A stretch of DNA of 64,000 bases, from positions 3,633,001 to 3,697,000 of the forward strand of contig NZ_JAHSTX010000001.1 in assembly GCF_019145375.1 (NCBI RefSeq). Reading direction: 5' to 3'. The notes beneath the pieces are model-generated. The model saw only the letters and a program-made list of their open reading frames with translations, ran no database searches and had not been told where the DNA came from. Of this stretch, positions 15,816-25,036 are shown one piece after another. The translations under genes and the position numbers were made by a program. Source of the stretch: Pseudomonas triticicola. Lineage in GTDB: Bacteria > Pseudomonadota > Gammaproteobacteria > Pseudomonadales > Pseudomonadaceae. Within the stretch, counting starts at the first letter, position 1. Each line of letters starts with the position of its first letter.

Positions 15816-16826
15816 ATGTTTAGTTTTATTGCCCGCCGACTGGGGTTGTTGATCCCCACGTTTTTCGGCATCACCTTGCTGACTTTCGCGTTGATTCGCA
15901 TGATTCCGGGCGACCCCGTGGAAGTGATGATGGGCGAACGTCGGGTCGACCCCGAAATGCACGCTCAGGCAATGGAACGCCTGGGGCTGAACAAGCCGCT
16001 GTATGCCCAGTACCTGGACTACATCGGCAAACTGGCCCAGGGCGATCTCGGTGAGTCGTTGCGTACCCGTGAAAGCGTGTGGACCGAGTTCACCTCTCTT
16101 TTCCCGGCGACCCTGGAACTGTCCATGGCCGCCCTGCTGTTCGCTGGCATCCTCGGGCTTCTGGCCGGGGTGATCGCGGCACTCAAACGAGGATCGCTGT
16201 TCGACCACGGGGTGATGGGCATCTCCCTCGCGGGCTATTCGATGCCGATCTTCTGGTGGGGCCTGATCCTGATCATGTTCTTCTCGGTGAGCCTGGGCTG
16301 GACCCCGGTCTCCGGGCGCATCGACCTGCTGTATGACATCGAGCCGAAAACCGGCTTCATGCTGATCGACACGCTGCTGGCCGATGACGTCGGCGCGTTC
16401 TTCGACGCCCTGCATCACCTGATCCTGCCGGCGATCGTGCTCGGCACCATTCCGCTGGCGGTAATCGCCCGGATGACCCGTTCGTCGATGCTCGAAGTGC
16501 TGCGCGAAGACTACATCCGCACCGCCAAGGCCAAAGGCCTGTCGCCGTCGCGCGTGGTGTTCGTGCATGGCCTGCGCAATGCACTGATTCCGGTGCTGAC
16601 CGTGGTCGGCCTGCAGGTCGGCACGCTGCTGGCCGGTGCGGTCCTGACCGAAACCATCTTCTCCTGGCCCGGCATCGGTAAATGGCTGATCGAAGCCATC
16701 GGCGCCCGGGACTATCCGGTGGTGCAAAACGGCATCCTGTTAATCGCCTGCCTGGTGATTCTGGTCAACTTCGTGGTGGACATCCTCTACGGCTTTGCCA
16801 ACCCACGCATCCGTCATCAGCGCTGA
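15816..16826 (+). CDS. dppB: Dipeptide ABC transporter permease DppB
   Basis: The 336-residue inner-membrane protein has six predicted helices. The first is MFSFIARRLGLLIPTFFGIT with the IRMIPGDPVE motif right after it, as usual in DppB/OppB. The EAA loop that contacts the ATPases is EDYIRTAKAKGLSPSRVVF followed by HGLRNALIPVL (about residues 228-260). The final helix ends VDILYGFANPRIRHQR. The length equals that of typical DppB. It forms the translocation pore with DppC encoded 11 bases downstream. The ATG at 15816 has GAGGTACC upstream. Confidence 0.95.
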   Translation: MFSFIARRLGLLIPTFFGITLLTFALIRMIPGDPVEVMMGERRVDPEMHAQAMERLGLNKPLYAQYLDYIGKLAQGDLGESLRTRESVWTEFTSLFPATLELSMAALLFAGILGLLAGVIAALKRGSLFDHGVMGISLAGYSMPIFWWGLILIMFFSVSLGWTPVSGRIDLLYDIEPKTGFMLIDTLLADDVGAFFDALHHLILPAIVLGTIPLAVIARMTRSSMLEVLREDYIRTAKAKGLSPSRVVFVHGLRNALIPVLTVVGLQVGTLLAGAVLTETIFSWPGIGKWLIEAIGARDYPVVQNGILLIACLVILVNFVVDILYGFANPRIRHQR

Positions 16827-16837
16827 GGTCCATACCC

Positions 16838-17764
16838 ATGAGCACTCCAACATCCTCAGTAGCCACCGCCACGTCCGCCGTGGATCAAAGCCTGCTGTAC
16901 CCGTCGCCGTACAAAGAATTCTGGCAAGCGTTCTCGAAGAACAAGGGCGCCGTTGCCGGCCTGCTGTTCATGCTGCTGATCATCTTCTGCGCGATCTTCG
17001 CGCCGTGGGTCGCGCCGCATAATCCGAGCGAGCAATACCGTGACTTCCTGCTGACGCCGCCGGCGTGGCTCGAAGGCGGGCAGATGCAGTTCCTGCTCGG
17101 CACCGACGAACTCGGCCGTGACCTGCTGTCGCGTCTGATCCAGGGCTCGCGCCTGTCGTTGCTGATCGGCTTGTCGTCGGTGGTGATGTCGTTGATTCCG
17201 GGGATCCTGCTGGGTCTGTTTGCCGGTTTCTTCCCGAAAGTGGTCGGCCCGACCATCATGCGTCTGATGGACATCATGCTGGCCCTGCCATCGCTGCTGC
17301 TGGCCGTGGCGATCGTCGCCATCCTCGGCCCTGGCCTGATCAACACCGTGATCGCGATTGCCGTGGTTTCCCTGCCGTCCTACGTGCGTCTGACCCGTGC
17401 TGCCGTGATGGGCGAACTGAACCGCGACTACGTCACCGCCGCGCGTCTGGCCGGTGCCGGTCTGCCGCGCCTGATGTTCATCACCGTGCTGCCCAACTGC
17501 ATGGCGCCGCTGATCGTGCAGGCAACCCTGAGCTTCTCTTCGGCGATTCTTGATGCCGCCGCACTGGGCTTCCTCGGCCTCGGCGTACAACCGCCAACCC
17601 CTGAGTGGGGCACCATGCTGGCCTCGGCCCGCGACTACATCGAACGCGCCTGGTGGGTGGTAAGTCTGCCTGGCCTGACCATTTTGCTCAGCGTGCTGGC
17701 AATCAACTTGATGGGCGACGGCCTGCGCGATGCGCTGGACCCGAAACTCAAGAACGCCGCCTGA
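16838..17764 (+). CDS. dppC: Dipeptide ABC transporter permease DppC
   Basis: The 308-residue protein carries the OppC N-terminal domain ([16 protein letters not shown]) and about six helices. [20 protein letters not shown] is a conserved family segment, and the EAA loop is [19 protein letters not shown] then [10 protein letters not shown]. The ATG at 16838 follows GAGGTC, 11 bases after dppB; the earlier in-frame start at 16682 lies inside dppB and is rejected. It ends LDPKLKNAA and dppD starts 10 bases further on. It partners DppB in the membrane. Confidence 0.95.
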   Translation: MSTPTSSVATATSAVDQSLLYPSPYKEFWQAFSKNKGAVAGLLFMLLIIFCAIFAPWVAPHNPSEQYRDFLLTPPAWLEGGQMQFLLGTDELGRDLLSRLIQGSRLSLLIGLSSVVMSLIPGILLGLFAGFFPKVVGPTIMRLMDIMLALPSLLLAVAIVAILGPGLINTVIAIAVVSLPSYVRLTRAAVMGELNRDYVTAARLAGAGLPRLMFITVLPNCMAPLIVQATLSFSSAILDAAALGFLGLGVQPPTPEWGTMLASARDYIERAWWVVSLPGLTILLSVLAINLMGDGLRDALDPKLKNAA

Positions 17765-17774
17765 GGAGATTCCA

Positions 17775-18743
17775 ATGTCACTGCTAGAAATCAAGAATCT
17801 CAACGTCCGCTTCGGCGACAAGACCGCGACCCCGGTGGTCGACGGCCTCGACCTGAAAGTCGACAAAGGCGAAGTGCTGGCCATCGTTGGCGAGTCGGGT
17901 TCGGGTAAATCCGTGACCATGATGGCGCTGATGGGCCTGATCGAGCATCCTGGCATCGTCACCGCTGACTCGCTCAGCTTCGACGGCAAGGACATGCTCA
18001 AACTCAGCAACCGCCAGCGTCGGCAGATCGTCGGCAAAGACCTGTCGATGGTCTTCCAGGACCCGATGACCGCGCTGAACCCGAGCTACACCGTCGGTTT
18101 CCAGATTGAGGAAGTGCTGCGCCTGCACCTGAAAATGTCCGGCAAGCAAGCGCGCAAGCGTGCCATCGAACTGCTGGAAAAAGTCGAGATCCCGGGCGCC
18201 GCCAGTCGTATGGACGCCTATCCGCATCAACTGTCTGGCGGTATGAGCCAGCGTGTCGCGATCGCCATGGCGATTGCCGGCGAGCCGAAACTGTTGATCG
18301 CCGACGAACCGACCACCGCGCTGGACGTGACGATTCAGGCGCAGATCATGGATCTGCTGCTGGCGTTGCAGAAAGAGCAGAACATGGGCCTGGTGCTGAT
18401 CACTCACGACCTCGCGGTCGTGGCGGAAACTGCCCAGCGTGTCTGCGTGATGTATGCCGGCCAGGCGGTGGAAGTCGGTCAGGTGCCGCAACTGTTCGAC
18501 ATCCCGGCGCACCCGTACAGCGAAGCGCTGCTCAAGGCGATTCCCGAGCACAGCCTCGGCGCCTCGCGCCTGTCGACCCTGCCGGGCATCGTTCCGGGCC
18601 GTTATGACCGTCCGCAGGGTTGCCTGCTGTCGCCGCGCTGCCCGTACGTGCAGGACAACTGCCGCACCCAGCGTCCGGGCCTTGATCCGAAAGCCAACAG
18701 CCTCGCCCGCTGCTTCTACCCGCTGAACCAGGAGGTGGCGTAA
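17775..18743 (+). CDS. dppD: Dipeptide ABC transporter ATPase DppD
   Basis: The 322-residue ABC ATPase has Walker A GESGSGKS (about 37-44), Q-loop MVFQDPM, signature LSGGMSQR and Walker [13 protein letters not shown]. The H-loop is ITHDL, and the C-terminal oligopeptide/dipeptide extension has four cysteines ([15 protein letters not shown] and RCF) that bind an iron-sulphur cluster in related DppD proteins. The ATG at 17775 follows GAGGAGAT. The stop codon overlaps the dppF start by one base (TAATG), which implies coupled translation. It drives peptide import together with DppF. Confidence 0.95.
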   Translation: MSLLEIKNLNVRFGDKTATPVVDGLDLKVDKGEVLAIVGESGSGKSVTMMALMGLIEHPGIVTADSLSFDGKDMLKLSNRQRRQIVGKDLSMVFQDPMTALNPSYTVGFQIEEVLRLHLKMSGKQARKRAIELLEKVEIPGAASRMDAYPHQLSGGMSQRVAIAMAIAGEPKLLIADEPTTALDVTIQAQIMDLLLALQKEQNMGLVLITHDLAVVAETAQRVCVMYAGQAVEVGQVPQLFDIPAHPYSEALLKAIPEHSLGASRLSTLPGIVPGRYDRPQGCLLSPRCPYVQDNCRTQRPGLDPKANSLARCFYPLNQEVA

Positions 18744-19723
18744 TGGCCGTCGTACTTACCGCCCGCGACCTGACCCGTCACTACGAAGTCTCCCGTGGCC
18801 TGTTCAAGGGCCACGCCACCGTGCGCGCGCTCAACGGCGTGTCGTTCGAACTGGAAGCCGGCAAGACCCTTGCCGTGGTAGGCGAATCGGGCTGTGGCAA
18901 ATCCACTCTCGCCCGCGCCCTGACGCTGATCGAAGAGCCGTCGTCGGGCTCGCTGCAGATCGCCGGTCAGGAAGTTGCCGGCGCCGACAAGGCCGAGCGC
19001 AAGCAACTGCGCAAAGACGTGCAGATGGTGTTTCAGAGCCCGTATGCGTCGTTGAACCCACGGCAGAAAATCGGTGATCAACTGGCCGAACCGCTGTTGA
19101 TCAACACCAAGCTGTCGGCCACCGAACGTCGCGAGAAAGTCCAGGCGATGATGAAGCAGGTCGGCTTGCGCCCTGAGCACTATCAGCGCTATCCGCACAT
19201 GTTCTCCGGTGGTCAGCGCCAGCGTATCGCCCTGGCTCGGGCGATGATGCTGCAACCGAAAGTGCTGGTCGCGGACGAACCGACTTCGGCGCTGGACGTT
19301 TCGATTCAGGCCCAGGTGCTGAACCTGTTCATGGATTTGCAGCAGGAGTTCAACACCGCCTACGTGTTCATCTCGCACAACCTGGCGGTGGTGCAGCACG
19401 TGGCCGATGACGTGATGGTGATGTACCTCGGCCGTCCGGTGGAACTGGGACCGAAAAACGACATCTACGAGCGCCCGCTGCACCCGTATACCCAGGCGCT
19501 GCTGTCGGCGACCCCGACGATTCACCCAGACCCGAACAAGCCGAAAATCAAGATCGTCGGCGAACTGCCCAACCCGCTGAACCCGCCACCAGGCTGTGCT
19601 TTCCACAAGCGCTGCCCGTACGCGACCGAACGTTGCACCACGGAAGAGCCGCTGTTGCGTGAACTGGATAATCGGCAGGTGGCTTGCCACTACGCCGAGC
19701 AATTCCTCGACGGCGCGGCGTAA
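18743..19723 (+). CDS. dppF: Dipeptide ABC transporter ATPase DppF
   Basis: The 326-residue ABC ATPase has Walker A GESGCGKST, Q-loop MVFQSPYASLNPR, signature FSGGQRQR, Walker B VLVADEPTSALD and H-loop ISHNL. Its C-terminal oligo_HPY extension again carries the cysteine pattern (GCAFHKRCPYATERC and ACHY). AGGAGGTGGCG just before the ATG is a strong ribosome-binding site inside the end of dppD. It is the last gene of the dpp operon, followed by a REPIN and an intrinsic terminator. It forms a heterodimer with DppD. Confidence 0.95.
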   Translation: MAVVLTARDLTRHYEVSRGLFKGHATVRALNGVSFELEAGKTLAVVGESGCGKSTLARALTLIEEPSSGSLQIAGQEVAGADKAERKQLRKDVQMVFQSPYASLNPRQKIGDQLAEPLLINTKLSATERREKVQAMMKQVGLRPEHYQRYPHMFSGGQRQRIALARAMMLQPKVLVADEPTSALDVSIQAQVLNLFMDLQQEFNTAYVFISHNLAVVQHVADDVMVMYLGRPVELGPKNDIYERPLHPYTQALLSATPTIHPDPNKPKIKIVGELPNPLNPPPGCAFHKRCPYATERCTTEEPLLRELDNRQVACHYAEQFLDGAA

Positions 19724-19739
19724 GACCACGGAATATCCA

Positions 19740-19829
19740 TGTGGGAGCGAGCCTGCTCGCGAATGCGGTGTAACAGTCACCAACATTGTCGACTGAAATG
19801 ACGCTTTCGCGAGCAGGCTCGCTCCCACA
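19740..19829. repeat. REPIN, copy 3, downstream of dppF
   Basis: Two inverted REP cores in about 90 bp, with the same arrangement as the copy at 2346-2435. Confidence 0.95.
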
Positions 19830-19867
19830 GGGAGTTCGTGTTGATTCAGGAATTCATGCGATAACAA

Positions 19868-19918
19868 AACCCCTTCCACCTCGATTGCGCATCAGTCGAG
19901 GCCGAAGGGGTTTTTCTT
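19868..19918 (+). terminator. Terminator of the dpp operon (possibly bidirectional)
   Basis: AACCCCTTC and CCTCGA pair with TCGAGG and GAAGGGGTT. TTTTTCTTT follows on the plus strand and AAAA precedes on the other side, so it may also end the convergent gene at 19930. Confidence 0.85.
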
Positions 19919-19929
19919 TGCCCGGCGAT

Positions 19930-20193
19930 CTACGTCTGGCTATCGCCTTCGTCATCCGGGTCATCGGTATCCGGATCGTCCGTGGTCGAGTCGTCGTCAT
20001 CGGCGCTGCCACCCTGATTCATATCCCCCGGTTCCGACTCGGACTTGGCGAGCATCAGGCCGCTATGCCCGACCTGCCCATTGAACGCTTGAGATTCGTG
20101 ATCCTCGCACTCGGCCCACGCCGTTGCGGTGCCGAGGGATAGCATCACCATTACTTTCAACAACATCAAAACCCGTAGCAATCTGCTTTTCAT
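19930..20193 (-). CDS. Small secreted protein with an Asp/Thr-rich acidic tail
   Basis: The 87-residue product starts MKSRLLRVLMLLKVMVMLSL and has a signal peptide with cleavage near AWA-ECED. The mature part ends in an extremely acidic tail (SADDDDSTTDDPDTDDPDDE). The ATG at 20193 is preferred to 20205 because GGAG lies at the right distance from it. I do not recognise the family. A calcium- or cation-binding role or a surface-charge role would be guesses. It converges on the dpp terminator. Confidence 0.6.
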   Translation of the reverse strand: MKSRLLRVLMLLKVMVMLSLGTATAWAECEDHESQAFNGQVGHSGLMLAKSESEPGDMNQGGSADDDDSTTDDPDTDDPDDEGDSQT

Positions 20194-20348
20194 GGCCGAC
20201 TCCATCCTGTTGCGCTAAGACATGCTTGCCGGACTGGCTCGATGTGAAATCTAGTTGCGATCCGACCGGCTCACCACTTAGGACGCGACCGCGCAGGCAG
20301 AAATGCCATCGACCGCCAGATTGCTTTCGAATAACCGTGATAACCGAA

Positions 20349-21533
20349 TCAGCTAAGCCCGCGCGTGGCCTGCCAGGTCAGTGGAATGGAGATCAGCACC
20401 AGCAGCGCGCTCATCAGCCACACACTGTGCCCGCCAAATTGGCCGTAGAGCTGACCGCTGAGCACCGGCGACAACAGCGCGCTGGCACTCCAGCTCATAA
20501 AGAACAAGCCGAAGTACTGACCGCTTTTGCCGCTCTGGGCAAACTGCATCGCCAGTACATTCAACGGCGGCATGAACAAGGCCTCGCCCAGCGTCCAGAT
20601 CAGCGTCGACAGACAGACAAAAGCCAAGCCGGAACCGAACGGCAACATGCCCAATCCGCAGGCCAACAGCACACTGCCCACGAGCATTTGCCAACGCGAG
20701 CCCCAACGCTCGACCGAATGCGAAAGCGGAATCTGCAAAGCGATCACCAACAGCGCATTGAGCCCGAACTGCCAGCCGATCGCTTCGGTGCTCAGGTGGT
20801 AGTAATCACGCAGATAATTGCCCAGCGTGCTGTAGACCGTGTCGAATGCAATGCCGAGCACGGCCGTCGCCGCCAGCAGCCAGAGGAACGGCTTGTCGCG
20901 ATACGGCAGGCTTGAGCCATCGGTCGATTCGTCCTCAACCACGAGCACCGGCCGCCGCCACGTCGTGCGCACGAACCACAGCAACGCCAGCATCGTCATC
21001 GCCGCACTGACAAAAAACACCCAACGAAAATCCGCCTGCGCCAACACCCCGCCCGCCACCCCGGCAGCGGCCATGCCCAGATTACGCGCTACCCGGCTCA
21101 GCGCTTGCGCACGGGAACGTTGCGCGACCTCGCAATACTCCATGATCAGCCGCTGATGCAACGTGCGAATCGCGCCGTCGATCACACCGCTGAGCGACAG
21201 CAAAACGGCCAGCCACGGCACCTGCGTCACCAGCCCCAACAGCATCAGCACCCACACCGAAACGAAAAACAGCGCCGCCGTCAGCCGCGCCGTGCGCACA
21301 TGATCACTGAGCCAGCCGCCGAGCATCGAACCGACCAGCAACCCAGCACCATAGGCCGAAAGCAACCAGCCCACCGTTTCAATCGCCAGACCCAGCTCCT
21401 GACGCAGGTACAGCGCCATGAACAGCTTGACCATGGCGCTGAGGCGGTTGATGAACAACAGAGCCGCGAGGACCCAGGCCATGGGGGTGAAATAGTCGTT
21501 GGGACGCAGGAGTTGGGTCAGTCCTTTGAGCAT
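20349..21533 (-). CDS. Major facilitator superfamily transporter, 12 TM
   Basis: The 394-residue protein has about 12 hydrophobic segments. The MFS loop 2-3 motif is GGWLSDHVRTARL (about residues 75-88) and a weaker repeat follows helix 8 (SHSVERWGSRW). A charged central loop (VVEDESTDGSSLPYRDK) joins the halves. The fold and the absence of a fused domain suggest a drug or metabolite exporter of the MdtH/YajR type, but the substrate cannot be assigned. ATG at 21533. No partner gene or nearby regulator was found; the upstream 180 bases before the repeats should contain the promoter. Confidence 0.85.
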   Translation of the reverse strand: MLKGLTQLLRPNDYFTPMAWVLAALLFINRLSAMVKLFMALYLRQELGLAIETVGWLLSAYGAGLLVGSMLGGWLSDHVRTARLTAALFFVSVWVLMLLGLVTQVPWLAVLLSLSGVIDGAIRTLHQRLIMEYCEVAQRSRAQALSRVARNLGMAAAGVAGGVLAQADFRWVFFVSAAMTMLALLWFVRTTWRRPVLVVEDESTDGSSLPYRDKPFLWLLAATAVLGIAFDTVYSTLGNYLRDYYHLSTEAIGWQFGLNALLVIALQIPLSHSVERWGSRWQMLVGSVLLACGLGMLPFGSGLAFVCLSTLIWTLGEALFMPPLNVLAMQFAQSGKSGQYFGLFFMSWSASALLSPVLSGQLYGQFGGHSVWLMSALLVLISIPLTWQATRGLS

Positions 21534-21716
21534 GTAACGTCCGATGGGCGTGGGGGTTTGCTCAACAGTAGACGGGTTGGATTGGAATGTCGTGGGGGTG
21601 AGGTCGGCCGAAGTAAAAGCAGAGTATGGCTACGACGTAGAGGGAAAACGCCTTACGGAAAAATCGCCGCGCCCGGATTCAACTTGATTTTTCACGCGGC
21701 GTTAAAGATCAAAAGC

Positions 21717-21862
21717 CCCTCACCCTAACCCTCTCCCGGAGGGAGAGGGGACTGACCGGGTCGTTTGGGCAAGGTACGCCGACCTGAAATACCGAGCCGA
21801 ACTCGGGATTTGAACAGATCATCAATCGGCTCCCTCTCCCTCGGGAGAGGGCTGGGCGGGCG
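21717..21862. repeat. MITE-like repeat, copy B (right end degenerate)
   Basis: The left end CCCTCACCCTAACCCTCTCC matches the other copies; GCCGACCTGAAA is internal. The right end is GGGAGAGGGCTGGGCGGGCG, which has diverged from the usual GGGGTGAGGG. Confidence 0.85.
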
Positions 21863-21952
21863 GCGTTCCGATGAGGGCCGAATCCAACACAGATCCAAAG
21901 CAGATCACACGCTTCTCACCACTCAAAACAATGAGCGCAAGATCGAGTACCG

Positions 21953-22140
21953 CTTTTGATCTTGATCCACCGGCGACGTCGGAAGGCTGAGTGGAGGGAT
22001 TGATCCGGGCGTGGGAGCGCCGAACGCAGGAGCTTGCGTTTTTTGCTTACTTTTTTAGGCGCTCTTGTAAAAAAGCAAGTCGCCGTCAGGCGAAACCGTC
22101 AGCAGCCGCCACCGAAGCAACGGATATTCACCCGAACCCA
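21953..22140. repeat. Large Pseudomonas repeat, internally deleted copy
   Basis: It shares TTGATCTTGATCCACCGGCG and GATTGATCCGGGCGTGGGAG with 8211-8530. It then jumps from GTGGGAGCG straight to CCGAACGCAGGAG, so about 110 bases are missing. A CTTACTTTTTTAGGCGCTCTTGT hairpin-type right half follows (only the first part is quoted in the shared motif sense). Confidence 0.82.
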
Positions 22141-22149
22141 AGGCAATAA

Positions 22150-22182
22150 AAAGCCCCCAAGGCCTACACCTCAGGGGCTTTC
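22150..22182 (-). terminator. Terminator copy left of the prfC fragment
   Basis: On the minus strand AAAGCCCCTGAGG...GGGGGCTTTTTATT forms a stem and T-tract. It resembles the terminator of intact prfC at 23067-23100 and seems to have been duplicated with it. Confidence 0.75.
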
Positions 22183-22200
22183 AGAAAAACACCTCAAACC

Positions 22201-22416
22201 TTAATGATGCTCCCGCGTCGCGCGGAATTTCACATCCGGCCAGCGCTCTTCCATCAACGCCAGATTCACCCGCGTCGGCGCCAGATAGGTCAAATGCCCA
22301 CCGCCATCCAATGCCAGGTTCTCCACCGCCCTGTTGGAAAACTCCTCAAGCTTCTTCTTGTCGCTGCACTCGATCCAGCGCGCCGAATACACAGTGATCG
22401 GCTCATACGAGTGCTC
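22201..22416 (-). pseudogene. Duplicated 3' end of prfC (71 codons plus stop)
   Basis: The reading frame ending at 22201 translates to a copy of the last 71 or so residues of RF3 ([45 protein letters not shown]). It differs from the intact gene at scattered, mostly synonymous positions. Similarity stops abruptly near 22416, inside the codons for SYE-C/H-S. It has no start region and cannot make RF3. The pattern matches the displaced gene end left behind when an element that carries its own 3' end recombines into a gene. Confidence 0.9.
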
Positions 22417-22676
22417 TGAAGGGCATCGCTCGCCAGCGTCGTGCTTTATTCAGACAAACGGCAAAAAAACCGTTCCTTACCTGTTATTTATGACAGTTGC
22501 GCCGAATTTTGGCGACGCTTAGCCTGTGCTGAGGGAGTTTCCCTTAATTCAGTAGGTATGCCCTATAGGTTCGGGAAGTCTTCCGGTCAGGCGAAGTCAG
22601 GAGTTCTCCTGAACTGCTCAAGATATTACCCGAGCAACAGCGTCATTTTTTTGAGAAATAGATAGGGGTAAGTGTC
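22417..22676. other. Left part of the remnant insert between the prfC copies
   Basis: This is AT-rich, low-complexity-free sequence with no match to flanking genes. An ORF at 22441-22665 has no ribosome-binding site and unusual composition and is not called. The promoter of the next gene probably lies here (TTTATGACAGTTGCGCC region). Confidence 0.4.
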
Positions 22677-23015
22677 GTGGAATACGGTGAACGGATAACT
22701 GCGTCAAGCCTAGCTAACTCAGAGCGCGAATGTGAAAGCGTGATTAAGCGCGCCCTTGACAGCAAAAGTGAATATAACTGGGAAGTTTTTTCAGAATATT
22801 CCAAGAAACTTTTCAATATGGCAGCAGTGCCTGCTGAAAAACCGGGGATTAATACGATGACGCTGAAAGCGTTTTTGAACTATGGAGACGGTACCGGCCG
22901 AGATGTAGGACTGGGCGGTTATGCATTCAACGTTTCTGTTGATGATGGTAGTGGAGCGCCGCGTGTTGCCTACGTGTCCCTTAGACAACACACGACGGGG
23001 GGCACCTATTTTTGA
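22677..23015 (+). CDS. Hypothetical cargo protein, 112 aa, in the prfC insert
   Basis: It starts at a GTG (22677) preceded by TAGGGGTAAGTGTC. The product begins MEYGERITASSLANSERECE, has no signal peptide or membrane helix, and ends with a glycine-rich beta-like half (LGGYAFNVSVDDGSG, AYVSLRQHTTGGTYF). I do not recognise it. GC content and codon choice (AGT, AAT, GAA, TTA) are AT-richer than prfC and the flanks, consistent with transfer. It is the only plausible gene between the two prfC 3' ends and is therefore the cargo of that remnant. It could be the surviving half of a toxin/immunity or phage-defence pair, but nothing shows this. Confidence 0.5.
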   Translation: MEYGERITASSLANSERECESVIKRALDSKSEYNWEVFSEYSKKLFNMAAVPAEKPGINTMTLKAFLNYGDGTGRDVGLGGYAFNVSVDDGSGAPRVAYVSLRQHTTGGTYF

Positions 23016-23066
23016 TAACAACGGCGAATCTGCCATCGGGCATGGCCATCGCGAGCGGGAAAATCC

Positions 23067-23100
23067 AAAAAGCCCCTGAGATCTATCCCTCAGGGGCTTC
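23067..23100 (-). terminator. Intrinsic terminator of prfC
   Basis: On the minus strand GAAGCCCCTGAG and CTCAGGGGCTTTTTGG form a 10-bp stem followed by T residues, 22 bases after the prfC stop codon. Confidence 0.88.
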
Positions 23101-23121
23101 CGAAAACCAGCTCAGCACTTC

Positions 23122-24705
23122 TTAATGATGCTCACGCGTCGCGCGGAATTTCACATCCGGCCAGCGCTCTTCCATCAACGCCAGATTCACCCGCGTCGGC
23201 GCCAGGTAAGTCAGGTGACCACCGCCATCCAGCGCGAGGTTCTCCACCGCCTTGTTGGAAAATTCCTCAAGCTTCTTCTTGTCGTCGCACTCGATCCAGC
23301 GCGCCGAATACACGGTGATCGGCTCATACGAGCACTCGACCTTGTATTCCTCTTTCAAGCGGCTGGCGACCACATCGAACTGCAGCACACCGACGGCGCC
23401 GAGAATGATGTCGTTGCTGCGCTCGGGGAAGAACACCTGCGTCGCGCCCTCTTCCGCCAACTGCTGCAGGCCCTGACGCAACTGCTTGGACTTCAGCGGA
23501 TCACGCAGACGCACGCGACGGAACAGTTCCGGGGCGAAGTGCGGAATGCCGGTGAAACCGAGGACTTCGCCTTCGCTGAAGGTGTCGCCGATCTGGATCG
23601 TGCCGTGGTTGTGCAGACCGATGATGTCTCCAGCGTACGCCTCTTCCAGTTGCTCACGCTCGGAGGAGAAGAACGTCAGGGCGTCGCCGATGCGCACGTC
23701 CTTGCCGGTGCGCACGTGGCGCATCTTCATGCCTTTTTCGTACTTGCCGGAGCAGATACGCATGAAGGCAATGCGGTCGCGGTGTTTCGGGTCCATGTTC
23801 GCCTGGATCTTGAAGATGAAGCCCGAGAACTTCTCTTCCACCGGCTCGACAGTACGCTCGTTGGCCACACGGGCCAGCGGACGCGGCGCCCAATCGACGA
23901 CAGCATCGAGCACGTGGTCGACACCGAAGTTGCCCAGCGCCGTACCGAAGAACACCGGGGTCAACTGGCCGTCGAGGAATTCCTGCTGGTTGAATTCGTG
24001 ACAGGCGCCCTGCACCAGTTCCAGCTGTTCGATGAAACGCTCGTACTCATCGCCCAGGTGCGCGCGCGCCTCGTCGGAGTCGAGTTTCTCGATGATCTTG
24101 GTTTCGGTGCGCTCGTGACCGTGACCTGCGGTGTAGACGATGATGTAGTCGTCGGCCAGGTGATACACGCCCTTGAAATCGCGGTAGCAACCGATCGGCC
24201 AGGTGATCGGCGCAGCCTTGATCTTCAGAACGGCTTCGATCTCGTCGAGCAGTTCGATCGGGTCGCGGATGTCACGGTCGAGTTTGTTGATGAAGCTGAC
24301 GATCGGCGTGTCACGCAGACGGCAGACGTCCATCAGCGCAATGGTCCGTGGCTCTACACCCTTACCGCCGTCGAGCACCATCAAGGCCGAGTCCACCGCT
24401 GTCAGGGTGCGGTAGGTGTCTTCGGAGAAGTCTTCGTGGCCCGGGGTGTCGAGCAGGTTGATCATGTGTTCGCGATAGGGGAACTGCATGACCGACGTGG
24501 TAATGGAAATACCCCGCTGCTTCTCCATCTCCATCCAGTCGGATGTCGCATGGCGATCGGATTTACGGGATTTCACCGTACCGGCCACTGCAATCGCCTT
24601 GCCCATCAACAGGAGCTTTTCGGTGATCGTGGTTTTACCGGCATCGGGGTGGGAAATAATGGCGAAAGTGCGGCGTTTCGCGACTTCGGCGGCCTGTTGG
24701 GTCAT
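23122..24705 (-). CDS. prfC: Peptide chain release factor 3
   Basis: The 527-residue translational GTPase recycles RF1/RF2 from the ribosome after termination. G1 SHPDAGKTT (about 18-26), switch I/G2 [10 protein letters not shown]3 DTPGHEDF and G4 NKLDRD are all visible. A beta-barrel domain 2 and the RF3-specific C-terminal domain follow. The length equals that of typical RF3. ATG at 24705. A second, divergent copy of its last 72 codons lies 700 bases downstream, so the present 3' end may have come from an inserted element. It is monocistronic with its own terminator. Confidence 0.97.
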   Translation of the reverse strand: MTQQAAEVAKRRTFAIISHPDAGKTTITEKLLLMGKAIAVAGTVKSRKSDRHATSDWMEMEKQRGISITTSVMQFPYREHMINLLDTPGHEDFSEDTYRTLTAVDSALMVLDGGKGVEPRTIALMDVCRLRDTPIVSFINKLDRDIRDPIELLDEIEAVLKIKAAPITWPIGCYRDFKGVYHLADDYIIVYTAGHGHERTETKIIEKLDSDEARAHLGDEYERFIEQLELVQGACHEFNQQEFLDGQLTPVFFGTALGNFGVDHVLDAVVDWAPRPLARVANERTVEPVEEKFSGFIFKIQANMDPKHRDRIAFMRICSGKYEKGMKMRHVRTGKDVRIGDALTFFSSEREQLEEAYAGDIIGLHNHGTIQIGDTFSEGEVLGFTGIPHFAPELFRRVRLRDPLKSKQLRQGLQQLAEEGATQVFFPERSNDIILGAVGVLQFDVVASRLKEEYKVECSYEPITVYSARWIECDDKKKLEEFSNKAVENLALDGGGHLTYLAPTRVNLALMEERWPDVKFRATREHH

Positions 24706-25036
24706 GGGAAATCGCCTGGCGGTGATTCAAAAAAGGGCCGCGATTATAGCCCAACTCGCTGCAATAACCGAACCGTTGAGCACATTAAGGGTGGCCAAAT
24801 GCTGCCTCAGATGGGAACCTTTTAAAGCACGGAGACGTCCATCCCCTGTTACGAACTTTCGTCAGGGGCTGAAAAATCAGCAAGTTAGCCTGACGGGGCT
24901 GCGCTCATGGCTCGCTTTCACACCGCTTGGCCGGTGCTGGAAAACGGCTACTTTTCGCGAACGCTGACTTCGGCAACCAACAATGGTCTTGCCACGCTGA
25001 GCAGCGCTCGCCGACTACAAAAAAAGGAGTCCGCCT
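24706..25036. other. Divergent promoter region between prfC and the osmoprotectant operon
   Basis: 331 bases without a supported gene. CGATTATAGCCCAACTCG near 24751 may belong to the prfC promoter. No repeat, hairpin or riboswitch-like structure was recognised. Confidence 0.4.

Noticed and set aside
20124..20915. Plus-strand ORF opposite the MFS transporter gene
   Set aside because: Low-complexity Gln/His/Arg-rich translation, typical of antisense reading.
22441..22665. Possible 74-codon gene ahead of the prfC cargo gene
   Set aside because: No ribosome-binding site, unusual residue composition, and it starts at the boundary of the prfC fragment.
22201..24705. Intact integrative element at prfC (ICE of SXT/R391 type)
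   Set aside because: Those elements enter the 5' end of prfC and carry many genes; here the 3' end is duplicated and less than 1 kb without integrase lies between.
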